Of a stretch of 64,000 nt of DNA, positions 36,136-44,722 are shown in pieces. The notes under the pieces are model-generated. The model ran no database searches. It was given only the letters and a program-made list of their open reading frames with translations, and was not told the DNA's origin. Origin of the DNA: RFSX01 sp965248155 (GTDB lineage: Bacteria; Bacteroidota; Bacteroidia; Chitinophagales; Saprospiraceae); the NCBI GenBank assembly GCA_965248155.1, contig CBDFIO010000002.1, positions 992,001-1,056,000 on the forward strand. The letters run 5' to 3'. The translations under genes were made by a program, and so were the position numbers. The number at the start of each line of letters is the position of its first letter. The stretch's first letter is position 1.

Positions 36136-37074
36136 ATGTTTAAAATAACCCAAAGTATAAAGTTTACATTACTAGCAATTTTTGCTTTTAGTGCATTTGT
36201 TTCTTGTAAAAATGAAGAGACAAAAGCGGAACCTGTTAAGCAGGAAGCAAAAAATCCTTCTGCTAAAACAGCTAAGCAAAACACTCCAGGAATCTATATG
36301 ATTACTAATGGGAATAGTAAAAAATTTCCAAATAAAAATATTACTCAAGTGGCTTCTGCTGCAGGTAAAACATACGGACTAAAATCAGTAAAAAATCAAC
36401 CTGATAAATTTTCTCTTTTTGAGTTGAAAGGAAATAATTGGTCACCCGCAGGTGGACAATTCAGTAACATTTATTCCGGCTCTGACGCCGTATATGGCTT
36501 AAAAGATACCAAGCAAAACAAATCCGTACTTATTAAAATTATCAATGGTAAACAAACAGCTATTCCTTCTAAAGATATTTTAAAAGTTGACTGCAATAGG
36601 AAAGGTGATGTACATGTCTTAAAGCAAGGTGCAAAAGGAAATAAAATCCAAAAATTAAATGGCAATAAACTTGTAGGATTAGCAGGAGCAGGATTTAAAG
36701 ATCTGATGAGTTCTTCAAATACCTTATACGCTGTTAAAAACAATGGGGCACTTGTAAGTTGGGATGGAAAAAAGTGGAATAGCGCTGGAGTAAACAACGT
36801 TAAGAAATGTGCTGTTAATGCAAAAAACAAGTTGGTCACAATTAAGGATACTGATAAAGCAAAAGGAAAAGCATTTGAGCTCAATGATGGGAAATGGCAA
36901 GCGCTTGCCGGGAAGAATTATAAGGATATAGCTGTTGACAACAGCGGAAAAATTTATGTTATCAATGAGAAAGGAGTAGTCCTGATGCTTGGAGCAGATA
37001 AACCGAAATCTATTGGAGTAAATAAGGTTAGTAAATTTGTTGCTGATAGTTCGGGGATTATCTATGCACTTTAA
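36136..37074 (+). CDS. Lipoprotein with seven tectonin-like beta-propeller repeats
   Basis: The 312-residue protein has a signal sequence with lipobox AFVSC (Cys24), a Lys/Ala-rich linker to about residue 50, and then seven repeats of about 37 residues. Examples are ELKGNNWSPAGGQFSNIYSG, SWDGKKWNSAGVNNVKKCAV and ELNDGKWQALAGKNYKDIAV, each with a W/K-rich edge followed by a Val/Tyr strand. The pattern (W-D-G-x-x-W ... G-x-x-x-x-D-I/L ... Y-x-L/I) resembles tectonin/TECPR repeats, which in other organisms bind glycans. It should be anchored in a membrane, in or facing the periplasm or surface. A TATTTTTG box at 36109-36116 may give it its own promoter. Confidence 0.7.
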   Translation: MFKITQSIKFTLLAIFAFSAFVSCKNEETKAEPVKQEAKNPSAKTAKQNTPGIYMITNGNSKKFPNKNITQVASAAGKTYGLKSVKNQPDKFSLFELKGNNWSPAGGQFSNIYSGSDAVYGLKDTKQNKSVLIKIINGKQTAIPSKDILKVDCNRKGDVHVLKQGAKGNKIQKLNGNKLVGLAGAGFKDLMSSSNTLYAVKNNGALVSWDGKKWNSAGVNNVKKCAVNAKNKLVTIKDTDKAKGKAFELNDGKWQALAGKNYKDIAVDNSGKIYVINEKGVVLMLGADKPKSIGVNKVSKFVADSSGIIYAL

Positions 37075-37111
37075 TTTATACCAATTTAAATTATTGACTT
37101 AATCTATATTA

Positions 37112-38704
37112 ATGAATCATAAAAAATATGCAGTATACGCTCTCCATAAAAGTGGGAGCATGTTTCTATACGAATATTTTAAGTTTGTATCCTCTTTAAC
37201 AAAACATGATTTTTATTCTAAAAATTTGGCAGAGCCGAATGCTGACAAATTTGTAGAAGCAAAATCAGGCATCCTCAGCCCACACAGATCTTTTCCAAAA
37301 GAATTAACAAAGGATACATTCTCAATTTTTCTGGTAAGAGATCCATTAGATATATTGGTGTCCCAATTTTATTCTTTTGGTTATATGCATAAGCTGGAGT
37401 CAGAAGAACAACAGAAAAAAGCTGACGAAATAAAGGAAATGGGAATTGATGCATTTTGCTTAGCAGAAGCTGATGACCTATTAAGAAGATATTACAATAT
37501 CACAGAAATAGCTGCAAAAGCAAAGAAAAGACAGTATCTCATAATCGGATATCATGATATGGTTTTGAATTACCAAATCTGGAGCGACAAAATATTAAAA
37601 CATTTCGACCTCACCGACGCTCAAAAAGATCTGGTATATGAGGAGTTTTACAGACAATTTGAAGAGATAGAAGAGCTTGTACCAGAAGATATTATCAAGG
37701 GAAAGAAAAAAAGGCACAAGAGAAAAATGTATCCCGGGGATCACTTGGATAAATTAAAACCAGAGACAATAAAAGAGTTGAATAAAATATACAGCAATAT
37801 TATTCAAATGGTTAACCAAGTAAAAGAAAAGAACAGCGGGAGAATTAATGTTCTATTGACAAAGGCAAGGAATATGCGGAAAAGGAAAAGTGGAAGTGCC
37901 CTGAAACAATGGGATGGAAATCATTGGAAAATTATAAGAAGCGATAAGATTAAGAAATTGACTTTTGCTAAGAATGGAGAAGTTTATGCCATTATGTCTC
38001 GTGATAAAATACCCGGCAAATTATATAATCTAAAGGAAAATAATTGGCAGGCCTACCCTTCTATTGATATAATTGATTTTACTGTTACCGATGATGGCAC
38101 AGTTTACGCATTGAGGAATACGAAAAAAGTAAATGGTTGCCTCATTAAGTGGGTAGATGAAAAATGGGTCAGATTACCCGGTAAAGAATTTGCCGATTTG
38201 TACTCCCATAAAAATAACCTTTATGTGAAGAATAAAAATAACCAGATTTTCAAGTTGGAGAACAACAGATGGAAAAGTTTAAAAGGTAAAAACATAAAGA
38301 ATTTTACAATTGACAAAGACGGTCAACTTTTGGGGCTCAAAGAAAACGCAAAAGGAAATCAATTTATCTGTATATACAAAGATGAGAAGTGGTTACCAAT
38401 TCCCGGAAGTAAAGGGATGGATGAGTTTGTGAGCGTATCTGATCATCTGATTTATGCTATGGGGGCAGGTGGAAAAAGAAAAGGTACTATTCACAAGTGG
38501 GATGGATCAAAGTGGCACAGATTACCGGGAAAAAACATACAACAAATGGTTGTTGGAAATGATGACTCCCTATGGATTCTTAGAGATACTGATAAAATAA
38601 AAGGTAAAGTGTTTGTCTGGGAAAAAGGAAAATGGTTACCTCTGCCCGGAAAGGATAGAGAAAGACTATTTGTTAATGATGTAAGCTCAGTTTGGTCATA
38701 TTAA
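37112..38704 (+). CDS. Sulfotransferase fused to a tectonin-like beta-propeller
   Basis: Residues 1-245 are a sulfotransferase: the PAPS 5'-phosphosulfate loop ALHKSGSMFLYEYF (10-23), the 3'-phosphate motif FLVRDPLDILVSQFYSF (73-89), and a basic stretch GKKKRHKRKMYPGDHLDKL near 197-215 in the place of the usual RKG-x-x-GDW. Residues 262-530 are seven propeller repeats from QWDGNHWKIIRSDKIKKLTF to VWEKGKWLPLPGKDRERLFV. No signal peptide is seen, so it is cytosolic. Role inferred: addition of sulfate to a glycan or other acceptor held by the propeller. The fusion is unusual and the neighbours on both sides carry the same repeat. Confidence 0.72.
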   Translation: MNHKKYAVYALHKSGSMFLYEYFKFVSSLTKHDFYSKNLAEPNADKFVEAKSGILSPHRSFPKELTKDTFSIFLVRDPLDILVSQFYSFGYMHKLESEEQQKKADEIKEMGIDAFCLAEADDLLRRYYNITEIAAKAKKRQYLIIGYHDMVLNYQIWSDKILKHFDLTDAQKDLVYEEFYRQFEEIEELVPEDIIKGKKKRHKRKMYPGDHLDKLKPETIKELNKIYSNIIQMVNQVKEKNSGRINVLLTKARNMRKRKSGSALKQWDGNHWKIIRSDKIKKLTFAKNGEVYAIMSRDKIPGKLYNLKENNWQAYPSIDIIDFTVTDDGTVYALRNTKKVNGCLIKWVDEKWVRLPGKEFADLYSHKNNLYVKNKNNQIFKLENNRWKSLKGKNIKNFTIDKDGQLLGLKENAKGNQFICIYKDEKWLPIPGSKGMDEFVSVSDHLIYAMGAGGKRKGTIHKWDGSKWHRLPGKNIQQMVVGNDDSLWILRDTDKIKGKVFVWEKGKWLPLPGKDRERLFVNDVSSVWSY

Positions 38705-38808
38705 TGACTAAATTTGAGTACAATCAGTGATTTTATCGATTAAGTAGATAGGAACAAGGTTCAAAGTCATTTTTGCAATTTATTATAGGCACCCTAAATT
38801 TTAACAAA

Positions 38809-39621
38809 ATGAGTTCATTATTAAGATGGGATGGCAAATCCTGGAGCAACCTACGCAACCAGAATATTGCCAAAATCCAATTTTCATCTGACGGCGAATT
38901 AATTGCATTGATTAATACAGAAAAAATTAATGGCAAACTTTTCAAATTTGACAATAAGGAATGGACAGCATTGACTGGCGTTGGTATAAGCGATTTTACA
39001 GTAACTGATAATGATCAGATTTATGCTTTAAAACTGAATGACGCCGATGAAAAATGTTTTTCGAAATGGAATGGTGAAGGTTGGGATAGATATAAAAGGA
39101 ATGATCTAACCAAAATTGAAAGCCATGCTGATATCGTCTATACTCTTACTAATGATAATAAGATCTTTCAATTCTCAGAAGTGAGCTGGAAAAGAATCCC
39201 GGGATCTGATATAACGGATTTTTCTCTTAGTAAACAAGGTGAGCTCTTTGTTATTAATAAAACCAAATCCGGTAATTGTTTTGTCAATATTCTTCAAGAC
39301 AATAAATTACAAAGGATTGCTGGCAGCAGGGGGATTTGCAAAATTCAAATTGGCGATACAAACAATCTATACGGAATGAGTATGGATGAAAAGAAAGAGG
39401 GTCGCGTAATAAAATTTGAAGATGGAAAATGGAAAACACTTCCAGGGAGAAATATCAAAGACATGGCTTTAGGATCTGATAATTCATTGTGGGTAATCAA
39501 AGATAGCGACAAAGTTAAAGGCAAAATATATAAATGGGAAGAAGGAAAATGGAATAGCATACCCGGAAGAAATAGAACTAGCCTTCAGGTCGCCGAAAAC
39601 AATACTGTCTTTGTTTTTTAG
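38809..39621 (+). CDS. Free tectonin-like seven-repeat beta-propeller protein
   Basis: From the ATG at 38809 the protein has 270 residues; an upstream TTG at 38773 is in frame but the propeller begins at once after the ATG (MSSLLRWDGKSWSNLRNQNI), matching the sister proteins. Seven repeats are visible, starting with RWDGKSW, KFDNKEW, KWNGEGW, QFSEVSW, ILQDNKL, KFEDGKW and KWEEGKW. No signal peptide or enzyme domain is present, so the protein is a cytosolic binding module. It is very close to the propeller half of the gene at 37112, with near-identical phrases such as GRNIKDMALGSDNSLWVIKD against GKNIQQMVVGNDDSLWILRD, so the pair likely arose by duplication. Confidence 0.75.
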   Translation: MSSLLRWDGKSWSNLRNQNIAKIQFSSDGELIALINTEKINGKLFKFDNKEWTALTGVGISDFTVTDNDQIYALKLNDADEKCFSKWNGEGWDRYKRNDLTKIESHADIVYTLTNDNKIFQFSEVSWKRIPGSDITDFSLSKQGELFVINKTKSGNCFVNILQDNKLQRIAGSRGICKIQIGDTNNLYGMSMDEKKEGRVIKFEDGKWKTLPGRNIKDMALGSDNSLWVIKDSDKVKGKIYKWEEGKWNSIPGRNRTSLQVAENNTVFVF

Positions 39622-39705
39622 ACATTTCGCAATGATATAATTTGTCAATGCTTTTCTTTATTCTTATCTATAAGAATAATTTAAGATTATAACTTGTATT
39701 TTATT

Positions 39706-40515
39706 ATGTCTATGGATCAAGCTTTTTACAGTATTATAACCATCTGCAAAAATGCTGATCAGTATATTGAACGCTGTATCCAAAGCGTTCTAAGCCAAAA
39801 TTATCCTTCCTACGAATATATTATTGTAGATGGAGCTTCTACAGACGATACGCTTAAGATTATTGATAATTATAAGGACAGAATAACGAAAATCATCAGT
39901 GAGCCTGATAATGGGGTTAGCGATGCATTTAACAAAGCCATTAAACTGTCTACCGGAAAATATATCATAAGTGTTAATGCTGATGATTGGTTAACTCAAA
40001 ATGCATTTAGACAAGTCAGTCAATTTATCAAAAAATACGACAGATATCAAGTTTACTGTGGAGGAACAAGATTTTATACTGATGATCGTATTGAAACGGA
40101 ATCATTATCTAATTGGAAAAGGATTCATGAGGAAACAAGTATTCATCATGCATCCGTAGTAATTCGAAAAGATGCATTTGAAGAATATGGATATTTTGAT
40201 TCTAGTTATAAATATGCAATGGATTATGAACTGTTCCTTAGATTCTATAAGAACAAAGTAAAGTTTCTAAATATTCCAATAATTGTTGCTAACCGACAAC
40301 TGGGAGGAGTTTCTTACACTAATTCAATAAAAGCTTTAAAAGAAACAAGAAGAGCGAGATTAAAATACTTTTCGCGATATAATTCTAATTGGGTCTTCCT
40401 GAAATCAATGATTAAAGATTATCTAGGTCGATTTTTAAAAGCAATTCCATATTTTAGAAAATCATATCAAAAATACTGGAAGAGAAAGAATCAAAAAATT
40501 CAAAAGCATTCATAA
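39706..40515 (+). CDS. GT2 glycosyltransferase
   Basis: The ATG at 39706 gives 269 residues. The GT-A signatures are ITICKNADQYIERCIQSVLS, EYIIVDGASTDDTLKIID, the donor-site EPDNGVSDAFNKAIKL, and the metal-site VNADDW, followed by HHASVVIRKDAFEEYGYFD. This is the WfgS/WfeV-like class that adds hexoses in O-antigen synthesis. It stands at the end of the locus with a bidirectional terminator behind it. An in-frame TTG at 39694 is less likely as start. Confidence 0.85.
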   Translation: MSMDQAFYSIITICKNADQYIERCIQSVLSQNYPSYEYIIVDGASTDDTLKIIDNYKDRITKIISEPDNGVSDAFNKAIKLSTGKYIISVNADDWLTQNAFRQVSQFIKKYDRYQVYCGGTRFYTDDRIETESLSNWKRIHEETSIHHASVVIRKDAFEEYGYFDSSYKYAMDYELFLRFYKNKVKFLNIPIIVANRQLGGVSYTNSIKALKETRRARLKYFSRYNSNWVFLKSMIKDYLGRFLKAIPYFRKSYQKYWKRKNQKIQKHS

Positions 40516-40552
40516 AAAAAGGGCTGATGTAATTACACCAGCCCTTTTTATT
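40516..40552. terminator. Bidirectional terminator closing the polysaccharide locus
   Basis: The stem GGGCTGATGTAATTACACCAGCCC at 40521-40544 is an almost perfect hairpin, flanked by seven A on the left and five T on the right, so it works for the GT2 gene on the plus strand and for the surface-protein gene at 40570 on the minus strand. Confidence 0.85.
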
Positions 40553-40569
40553 ATTCTTTATTCAGATTC

Positions 40570-41775
40570 TTATCTCGTAAGAACCATTTTCTTAGTTTCT
40601 ACTAATTTTCCATCAACTTCAAAGCTGTAAGTATAAGTACCTGAAGGTAGGTCTTGAGCTTCAACAGTTAATTCACCATATCCTCTATGATCAACGTTTA
40701 CAGTTCTCATTAACTGACCAGTCAAACTGTAGAACTTAATTGTTCCTTCGTTTGAGTTCTCAGGTATAAAGTATCTGATAATAGTCGATCCATTAAATGG
40801 ATTTGGTTGATTCTGGTCAATAATTGCAACCATTTCATCTGATAAGGTCACAGAGCTAGTAAAGATGGTTATATCTTCAACATGAGGGTTAGTCTGGATA
40901 TAATCAATATTACCTTGCTTTATATCATCAAGTTCAGATTTTAAATCATCAATCATTTCTTGTTGCTCTTGGATAGCATTAATCAACATATATGTTAATG
41001 AACTTCCATCATAAGCTAAATACTCTTCAACATCACCAGATTTTTGAATAACACCTTCTTCGCTAATTACAGAATTTTGATATTCAAAATCAGTAATTGC
41101 ATATGGAGTTATTTCTTGCATTTCCTGAGCTATGATACCAACATGCATTTTATCTTCAGGAATTTCTGCTTTACCATTATATTGGAAAGTATATGTATTG
41201 ATTTTTAGAATCTCTTCTAATCCATCTTGAAACGGCTTAATGTTTTTCTTCAATCTTCTATCAGAAGGTGCGGTCCATGTTCCTCCACCTGGTTTGAAAA
41301 CAGTAGAATTATTAACATGTAATAGAGCACCAGGATTACTTGTTCCAATTCCTACTCTTCCAGTAGTCTCTTTGATAATCATTCTATTAATGTTATCGGT
41401 TTTAAGTGTTATAGACGCCGCACCGGTTGCTGCAAAAGTCAAGGCACTTGTTCCTCCATGAGTTAAACCTCCACCTCCGGCATTGTTTCTTACAAACTTT
41501 GTAGATAAACCTGATCCGGGATCATTAATAAATTGAATGGCCGCTGGTCCATTAACTGTTCTGTTACCACCTACTCTAACAGTAGCCTGAGCCGCACCTG
41601 CATCTTCTCCTAAATAAAGATTGGCTCCTTGTACAGATGCATTTCCATCCACGTCCAACTTATAATTCGGACTGGTTGTTCCTATTCCTACGTCACCAGG
41701 GGCGGTAACTTTAATCTGCGAATAAGCAAGACTCCCTAAAAAGAGGAAACAAATTATAAAGAGAATATTTTTCAT
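40570..41775 (-). CDS. Tail-fibre-type surface protein with S74 chaperone and T9SS domains
   Basis: A 401-residue exported protein: signal peptide (MKNILFIICFLFLGSLAYSQ), repeats with VGIGTTSPNYKLDVDGNASV and RVGIGTSNPGALLHVNN, then the S74 intramolecular chaperone domain from about residue 175 (SDRRLKKNIKPFQDGLEEIL and GIIAQEMQEITPYAITDFEY). A coiled coil near 270-295 is followed by a T9SS type A sorting domain at the C-terminus (DQNQPNPFNGSTIIRYFIPE onward, ending KKMVLTR). S74 domains help trimeric fibres fold and are then cut off. A TATATTTG box is at 41847-41854 on the minus strand, 72 bases upstream. Confidence 0.88.
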   Translation of the reverse strand: MKNILFIICFLFLGSLAYSQIKVTAPGDVGIGTTSPNYKLDVDGNASVQGANLYLGEDAGAAQATVRVGGNRTVNGPAAIQFINDPGSGLSTKFVRNNAGGGGLTHGGTSALTFAATGAASITLKTDNINRMIIKETTGRVGIGTSNPGALLHVNNSTVFKPGGGTWTAPSDRRLKKNIKPFQDGLEEILKINTYTFQYNGKAEIPEDKMHVGIIAQEMQEITPYAITDFEYQNSVISEEGVIQKSGDVEEYLAYDGSSLTYMLINAIQEQQEMIDDLKSELDDIKQGNIDYIQTNPHVEDITIFTSSVTLSDEMVAIIDQNQPNPFNGSTIIRYFIPENSNEGTIKFYSLTGQLMRTVNVDHRGYGELTVEAQDLPSGTYTYSFEVDGKLVETKKMVLTR

Positions 41776-42088
41776 TTTAGTATGATTTTAAAGTTTATTA
41801 AAAGATTGTTCACAATAGTACTTGAAAAGGTTTTTCTTATTCTAATCAAATATAGGTTAAAGATAAAACATAATTTCTAGGGGTAAATCCCCCTTTTAGG
41901 TGATATTTCAGGATTTTTTATACCTAAATAGCAAGTTATTATACATTGCCACATTAAAATAACAAAAATATAGCCAAAAAATCCACTTTCTACATTAAAT
42001 AAAAATGACATTTCTTTGACAGTCTTGTATTTCAATTTAAATATGTTTCCATTTTCTTAATCCTTATATAAGAAAAAGATAATAAAGA
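41776..42088. other. Intergenic stretch between surface protein and IS3-like element
   Basis: No gene is seen. It holds the -7 box of the preceding minus-strand gene (41847-41854), and a small GGGG/CCCC hairpin at about 41879-41893 followed by TTTT, which may be a weak terminator for plus-strand transcription. The rest is AT-rich and without recognisable signal. It ends at the left tip of the IS3-like element. Confidence 0.5.
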
Positions 42089-42163
42089 TGTAAATCGTCA
42101 AATAAAAGTGGACCATTAAGTGAATAAAATTAAGTTATACATAACTATTAAATTCACTTTATT

Positions 42164-42514
42164 ATGAACAAGAAAAACAAATCAGCAGAATCTTATGTCC
42201 GAGATGTAAAAAGAAGGACAAGACGTAAATTTTCTACAGAAGAAAAGATTAGAATAGTCATTGAAGGATTAAGAGGAGAACAAAGCGTTGCTTCTCTTTG
42301 TAGAAGAGAAGAGATTTCACAACCACTATATTATAAGTGGAGTAAAGATTTCATGGAAGCAGGGAAGAAACGTTTAAAGGGAGACACAGAACGTGAAGCC
42401 AATACTTCAGAAGTTCAACATCTAAAGACAGAAAATCAAGACCTTAAAGAGGTAGTAGCAGAACTTACTCTAAAAAATCGTGTGCTTAAAAAAAGCTTGA
42501 ATGGAGTAAAATAA
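42164..42514 (+). CDS. IS3-like transposase OrfA, copy A
   Basis: The 116-residue protein is a helix-turn-helix protein of the IS3 OrfA kind: RRKFSTEEKIRIVIEGLRGE, then SVASLCRREEISQPLYYKWS, and a C-terminal leucine-zipper-like region with HLKTENQDLKEVVAELTLKN. It should bind the element's ends. OrfB is 14 bases downstream in the -1 frame with its own ATG. Identical in copy B. Confidence 0.88.
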   Translation: MNKKNKSAESYVRDVKRRTRRKFSTEEKIRIVIEGLRGEQSVASLCRREEISQPLYYKWSKDFMEAGKKRLKGDTEREANTSEVQHLKTENQDLKEVVAELTLKNRVLKKSLNGVK

Positions 42515-42528
42515 AATTCAAGAAGTAT

Positions 42529-43512
42529 ATGCGATTTACAGCAAAAGAAAAGATGGAACTGATTAGGCTGGTTGAGCAATCCGAATGGAGTGTTAGAAGA
42601 ACTCTCAAGGAAATTGGTATTCACAAATCAACCTTTTACAACTGGTATAAGAAATATCGGGAAAATGGAATTGTAGGATTAGAGGAAAAGAAAAGTACAA
42701 GGAAGCATTACTGGAACAAGATTCCTGATCGGATCAGGTCTGATATATTGAATCTGGCACTGGAAGTTTCAGAGCTTTCTTGTAGAGAATTGGCTTGCAG
42801 GTATACTGATGAGAATCAATACTTTATAAGCGAAAGCAGTGTTTACAGAATATTGAAATCTGCTGGACTGATAAACCCTCCTCATTATGATCTGATATCT
42901 GCCGCAGATGAATTTAAAGACAAAACAACAACTGTCAATCAAATGTGGCAAACTGATTTTACTTATTTCAAAATCATTGGCTGGGGATGGTATTACCTAT
43001 CGACTATATTAGATGATTATTCTAGGTACATTATAAGTTGGGAGTTGTGCTCAACGATGAAAACCCTTGATGTAAAAAATACTTTGAATCAGGCATTAAA
43101 CCATCCAAATGTAAATTTGAATAAACCGCCTAAGTTATTATCTGATAATGGATCTTGTTATTTAAGTCAAGAGTTGAGCTCTTATTTGGATGATTACAAA
43201 ATTAAACATGTGAGAGGAAGACCTGGTCATCCTCAAACGCAAGGCAAGATTGAAAGGTATCACAGAACGATGAAAAATGTAATTAAACTGGATCATTATT
43301 ACAGCCCAGGTGAATTGAGTTTTCCTCTTTCACAATTTGTAAAATATTATACCCATCACAGATATCATGAATCTTTACAAAACTTGACACCAGCAGATGT
43401 TTATTATGGATTAAAAGAAGAAAAACTGAAGAGAAAAAAATTATGTAAACACAAAACATTTAAAAAACGCAGACAAAAATATTTCAATTTAACTTTTAAA
43501 AGTGTAACTTAA
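42529..43512 (+). CDS. IS3-like transposase OrfB (DDE, rve domain), copy A
   Basis: The 327-residue protein has an N-terminal helix-turn-helix (MRFTAKEKMELIRLVEQSEW, then KSTFYNWYKKYREN) and an integrase core with the three catalytic acids in MWQTDFTYF, LLSDNGSCYL and TQGKIERYHRTMKN. It is intact, unlike the same gene in copy B, and differs from it at a cluster of bases around 42655-42677 and at a few C-terminal residues. Confidence 0.92.
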   Translation: MRFTAKEKMELIRLVEQSEWSVRRTLKEIGIHKSTFYNWYKKYRENGIVGLEEKKSTRKHYWNKIPDRIRSDILNLALEVSELSCRELACRYTDENQYFISESSVYRILKSAGLINPPHYDLISAADEFKDKTTTVNQMWQTDFTYFKIIGWGWYYLSTILDDYSRYIISWELCSTMKTLDVKNTLNQALNHPNVNLNKPPKLLSDNGSCYLSQELSSYLDDYKIKHVRGRPGHPQTQGKIERYHRTMKNVIKLDHYYSPGELSFPLSQFVKYYTHHRYHESLQNLTPADVYYGLKEEKLKRKKLCKHKTFKKRRQKYFNLTFKSVT

Positions 43513-43631
43513 TTTTATTCACTTAATGGTCCACTTTGGTTTGAAGACCTACAATATAGGACACCGTACTGTAACCTTGCGTAAAATTAAGACAGTTTAA
43601 AAATGAACAAATTTTATAAATTTAAGCTGTT

Positions 43632-43898
43632 ATGAAACAAAGTAAATTTACAGAGGGCCAAATAATAAAGGCTCTAAAGGAAAACGAATCTGGAAGATCG
43701 GTAGAAGACCTCAGCAGAGAGTTAGGCATCAATAAGGGTACATTTTACAATTGGCGTAAGAAATATGCAGGAATGGAAGTAAGCCATTTGCGACGTCTAA
43801 AGGAATTAGAGGATGAAAACAGGAAACTCAAACGGATGTTTGCAGATGTATCACTGGACTTGCAAATGGCAAAAGATGTTCTTGGAAAAAAGTGGTAG
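43632..43898 (+). CDS. IS3-family transposase OrfA (IS407 group)
   Basis: An 88-residue HTH protein: KFTEGQIIKALKENESGRSV, then LSRELGINKGTFYNWRKKYA and a zipper-like tail LKELEDENRKLKRMFADVSL. The 3' end overlaps OrfB by 7 bases in the -1 frame. The heptamer A-AAA-AAG at 43886-43892 is in the correct reading phase for -1 ribosomal slippage to make the OrfAB fusion, the active transposase. Confidence 0.9.
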   Translation: MKQSKFTEGQIIKALKENESGRSVEDLSRELGINKGTFYNWRKKYAGMEVSHLRRLKELEDENRKLKRMFADVSLDLQMAKDVLGKKW

Positions 43899-44722
43899 AG
43901 TCTTCCGTCAAAAGAGAAGTTGTAATCTATTTGAAGGGTACCTATAAAGTTGGAATAAAGCGGCTATGTTCACTAATAGGATGGAGTCGATCAACATGGT
44001 ATTATGAGAGTAAAGTAGACGATAGTGCAATAGTAGCGAAGTATAAAGAGCTGTTAAAAATAGCACCTAACAGAGGATTTGAAAACTACTATAATAGGAC
44101 AAGACGAGAAGGCTATAAATGGGCATGGAGTAGAATGCTGCGAGTATACAGAGAAATGGGTTTAGTACGTAGACATAAAAAGCGAAGAAAATTGCCAGAG
44201 GAACTAAGGATGCCATTATATCAACCTCAAGCAGTGAATGAAATATGGAGTATGGATTTTATGAGTGATAGTCTGAGTGATGGTAGAACATTAAGAGTAT
44301 TGAATGTAATAGATGATTGTAATAGAGAAAGCCTGTTAAATAAAGGGAGTATAAGTTTTCCTTCCGTAAGAGTAACCAGGTTTTTAGATGAGTTGTTAGA
44401 ATACTACGGGAAACCTAAATATATACGATCTGACAATGGGCCTGAATTTACTTCAAACGACTATAAGAATTGGTGTAAGCTAAGAGGTATAAAGCGAATA
44501 TATTCAGAGCCTGGAAAGCCAATGCAAAATGGATATGTAGAAAGGTTTAATCGAACATTTAGAGAAGATGTTTTGGATGCATATATGTTTAGCAGCATAT
44601 CACAGTTCCAAATAATTGCAGACAAATGGAGTAAAGATTATAACGATAATCATCCTCATGGCTCACTTGGAAGGAAGAGTCCAAGAGAGTATGCTCCAAG
44701 AAACCAATACTCTTTGGGTTAA
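43892..44722 (+). CDS. IS3-family transposase OrfB (IS407 group)
   Basis: The 276-residue integrase-core protein has the HTH_21-type start (VKREVVIYLKGTYKVGIKRL) and catalytic acids in IWSMDFMSDSL, YIRSDNGPEFTSNDY and YVERFNRTFREDVLDAY. It is complete and without internal stops. It is probably made as a fusion with OrfA by slippage; the first codon (GTG at 43892) lies within the slip site. Confidence 0.92.
   Translation: MVESSVKREVVIYLKGTYKVGIKRLCSLIGWSRSTWYYESKVDDSAIVAKYKELLKIAPNRGFENYYNRTRREGYKWAWSRMLRVYREMGLVRRHKKRRKLPEELRMPLYQPQAVNEIWSMDFMSDSLSDGRTLRVLNVIDDCNRESLLNKGSISFPSVRVTRFLDELLEYYGKPKYIRSDNGPEFTSNDYKNWCKLRGIKRIYSEPGKPMQNGYVERFNRTFREDVLDAYMFSSISQFQIIADKWSKDYNDNHPHGSLGRKSPREYAPRNQYSLG

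Larger units (their letters stand above)
42089..43553 (+). mobile_element. IS3-like insertion sequence, copy A
   Basis: The element is 1465 bp with imperfect inverted ends starting TG and ending CA: outer part TGTAAATCGTCAAATAAAAG against TGTAGGTCTTCAAACCAAAG, continuing for more than 25 nearly identical bases. Two reading frames for the transposase lie inside. The second copy (49826-52313, inverted) has the same ends, which fixes the borders. No target duplication is visible (left flank ...AAAGA, right flank ATATA...), so one end may have been rearranged since insertion. Confidence 0.9.
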
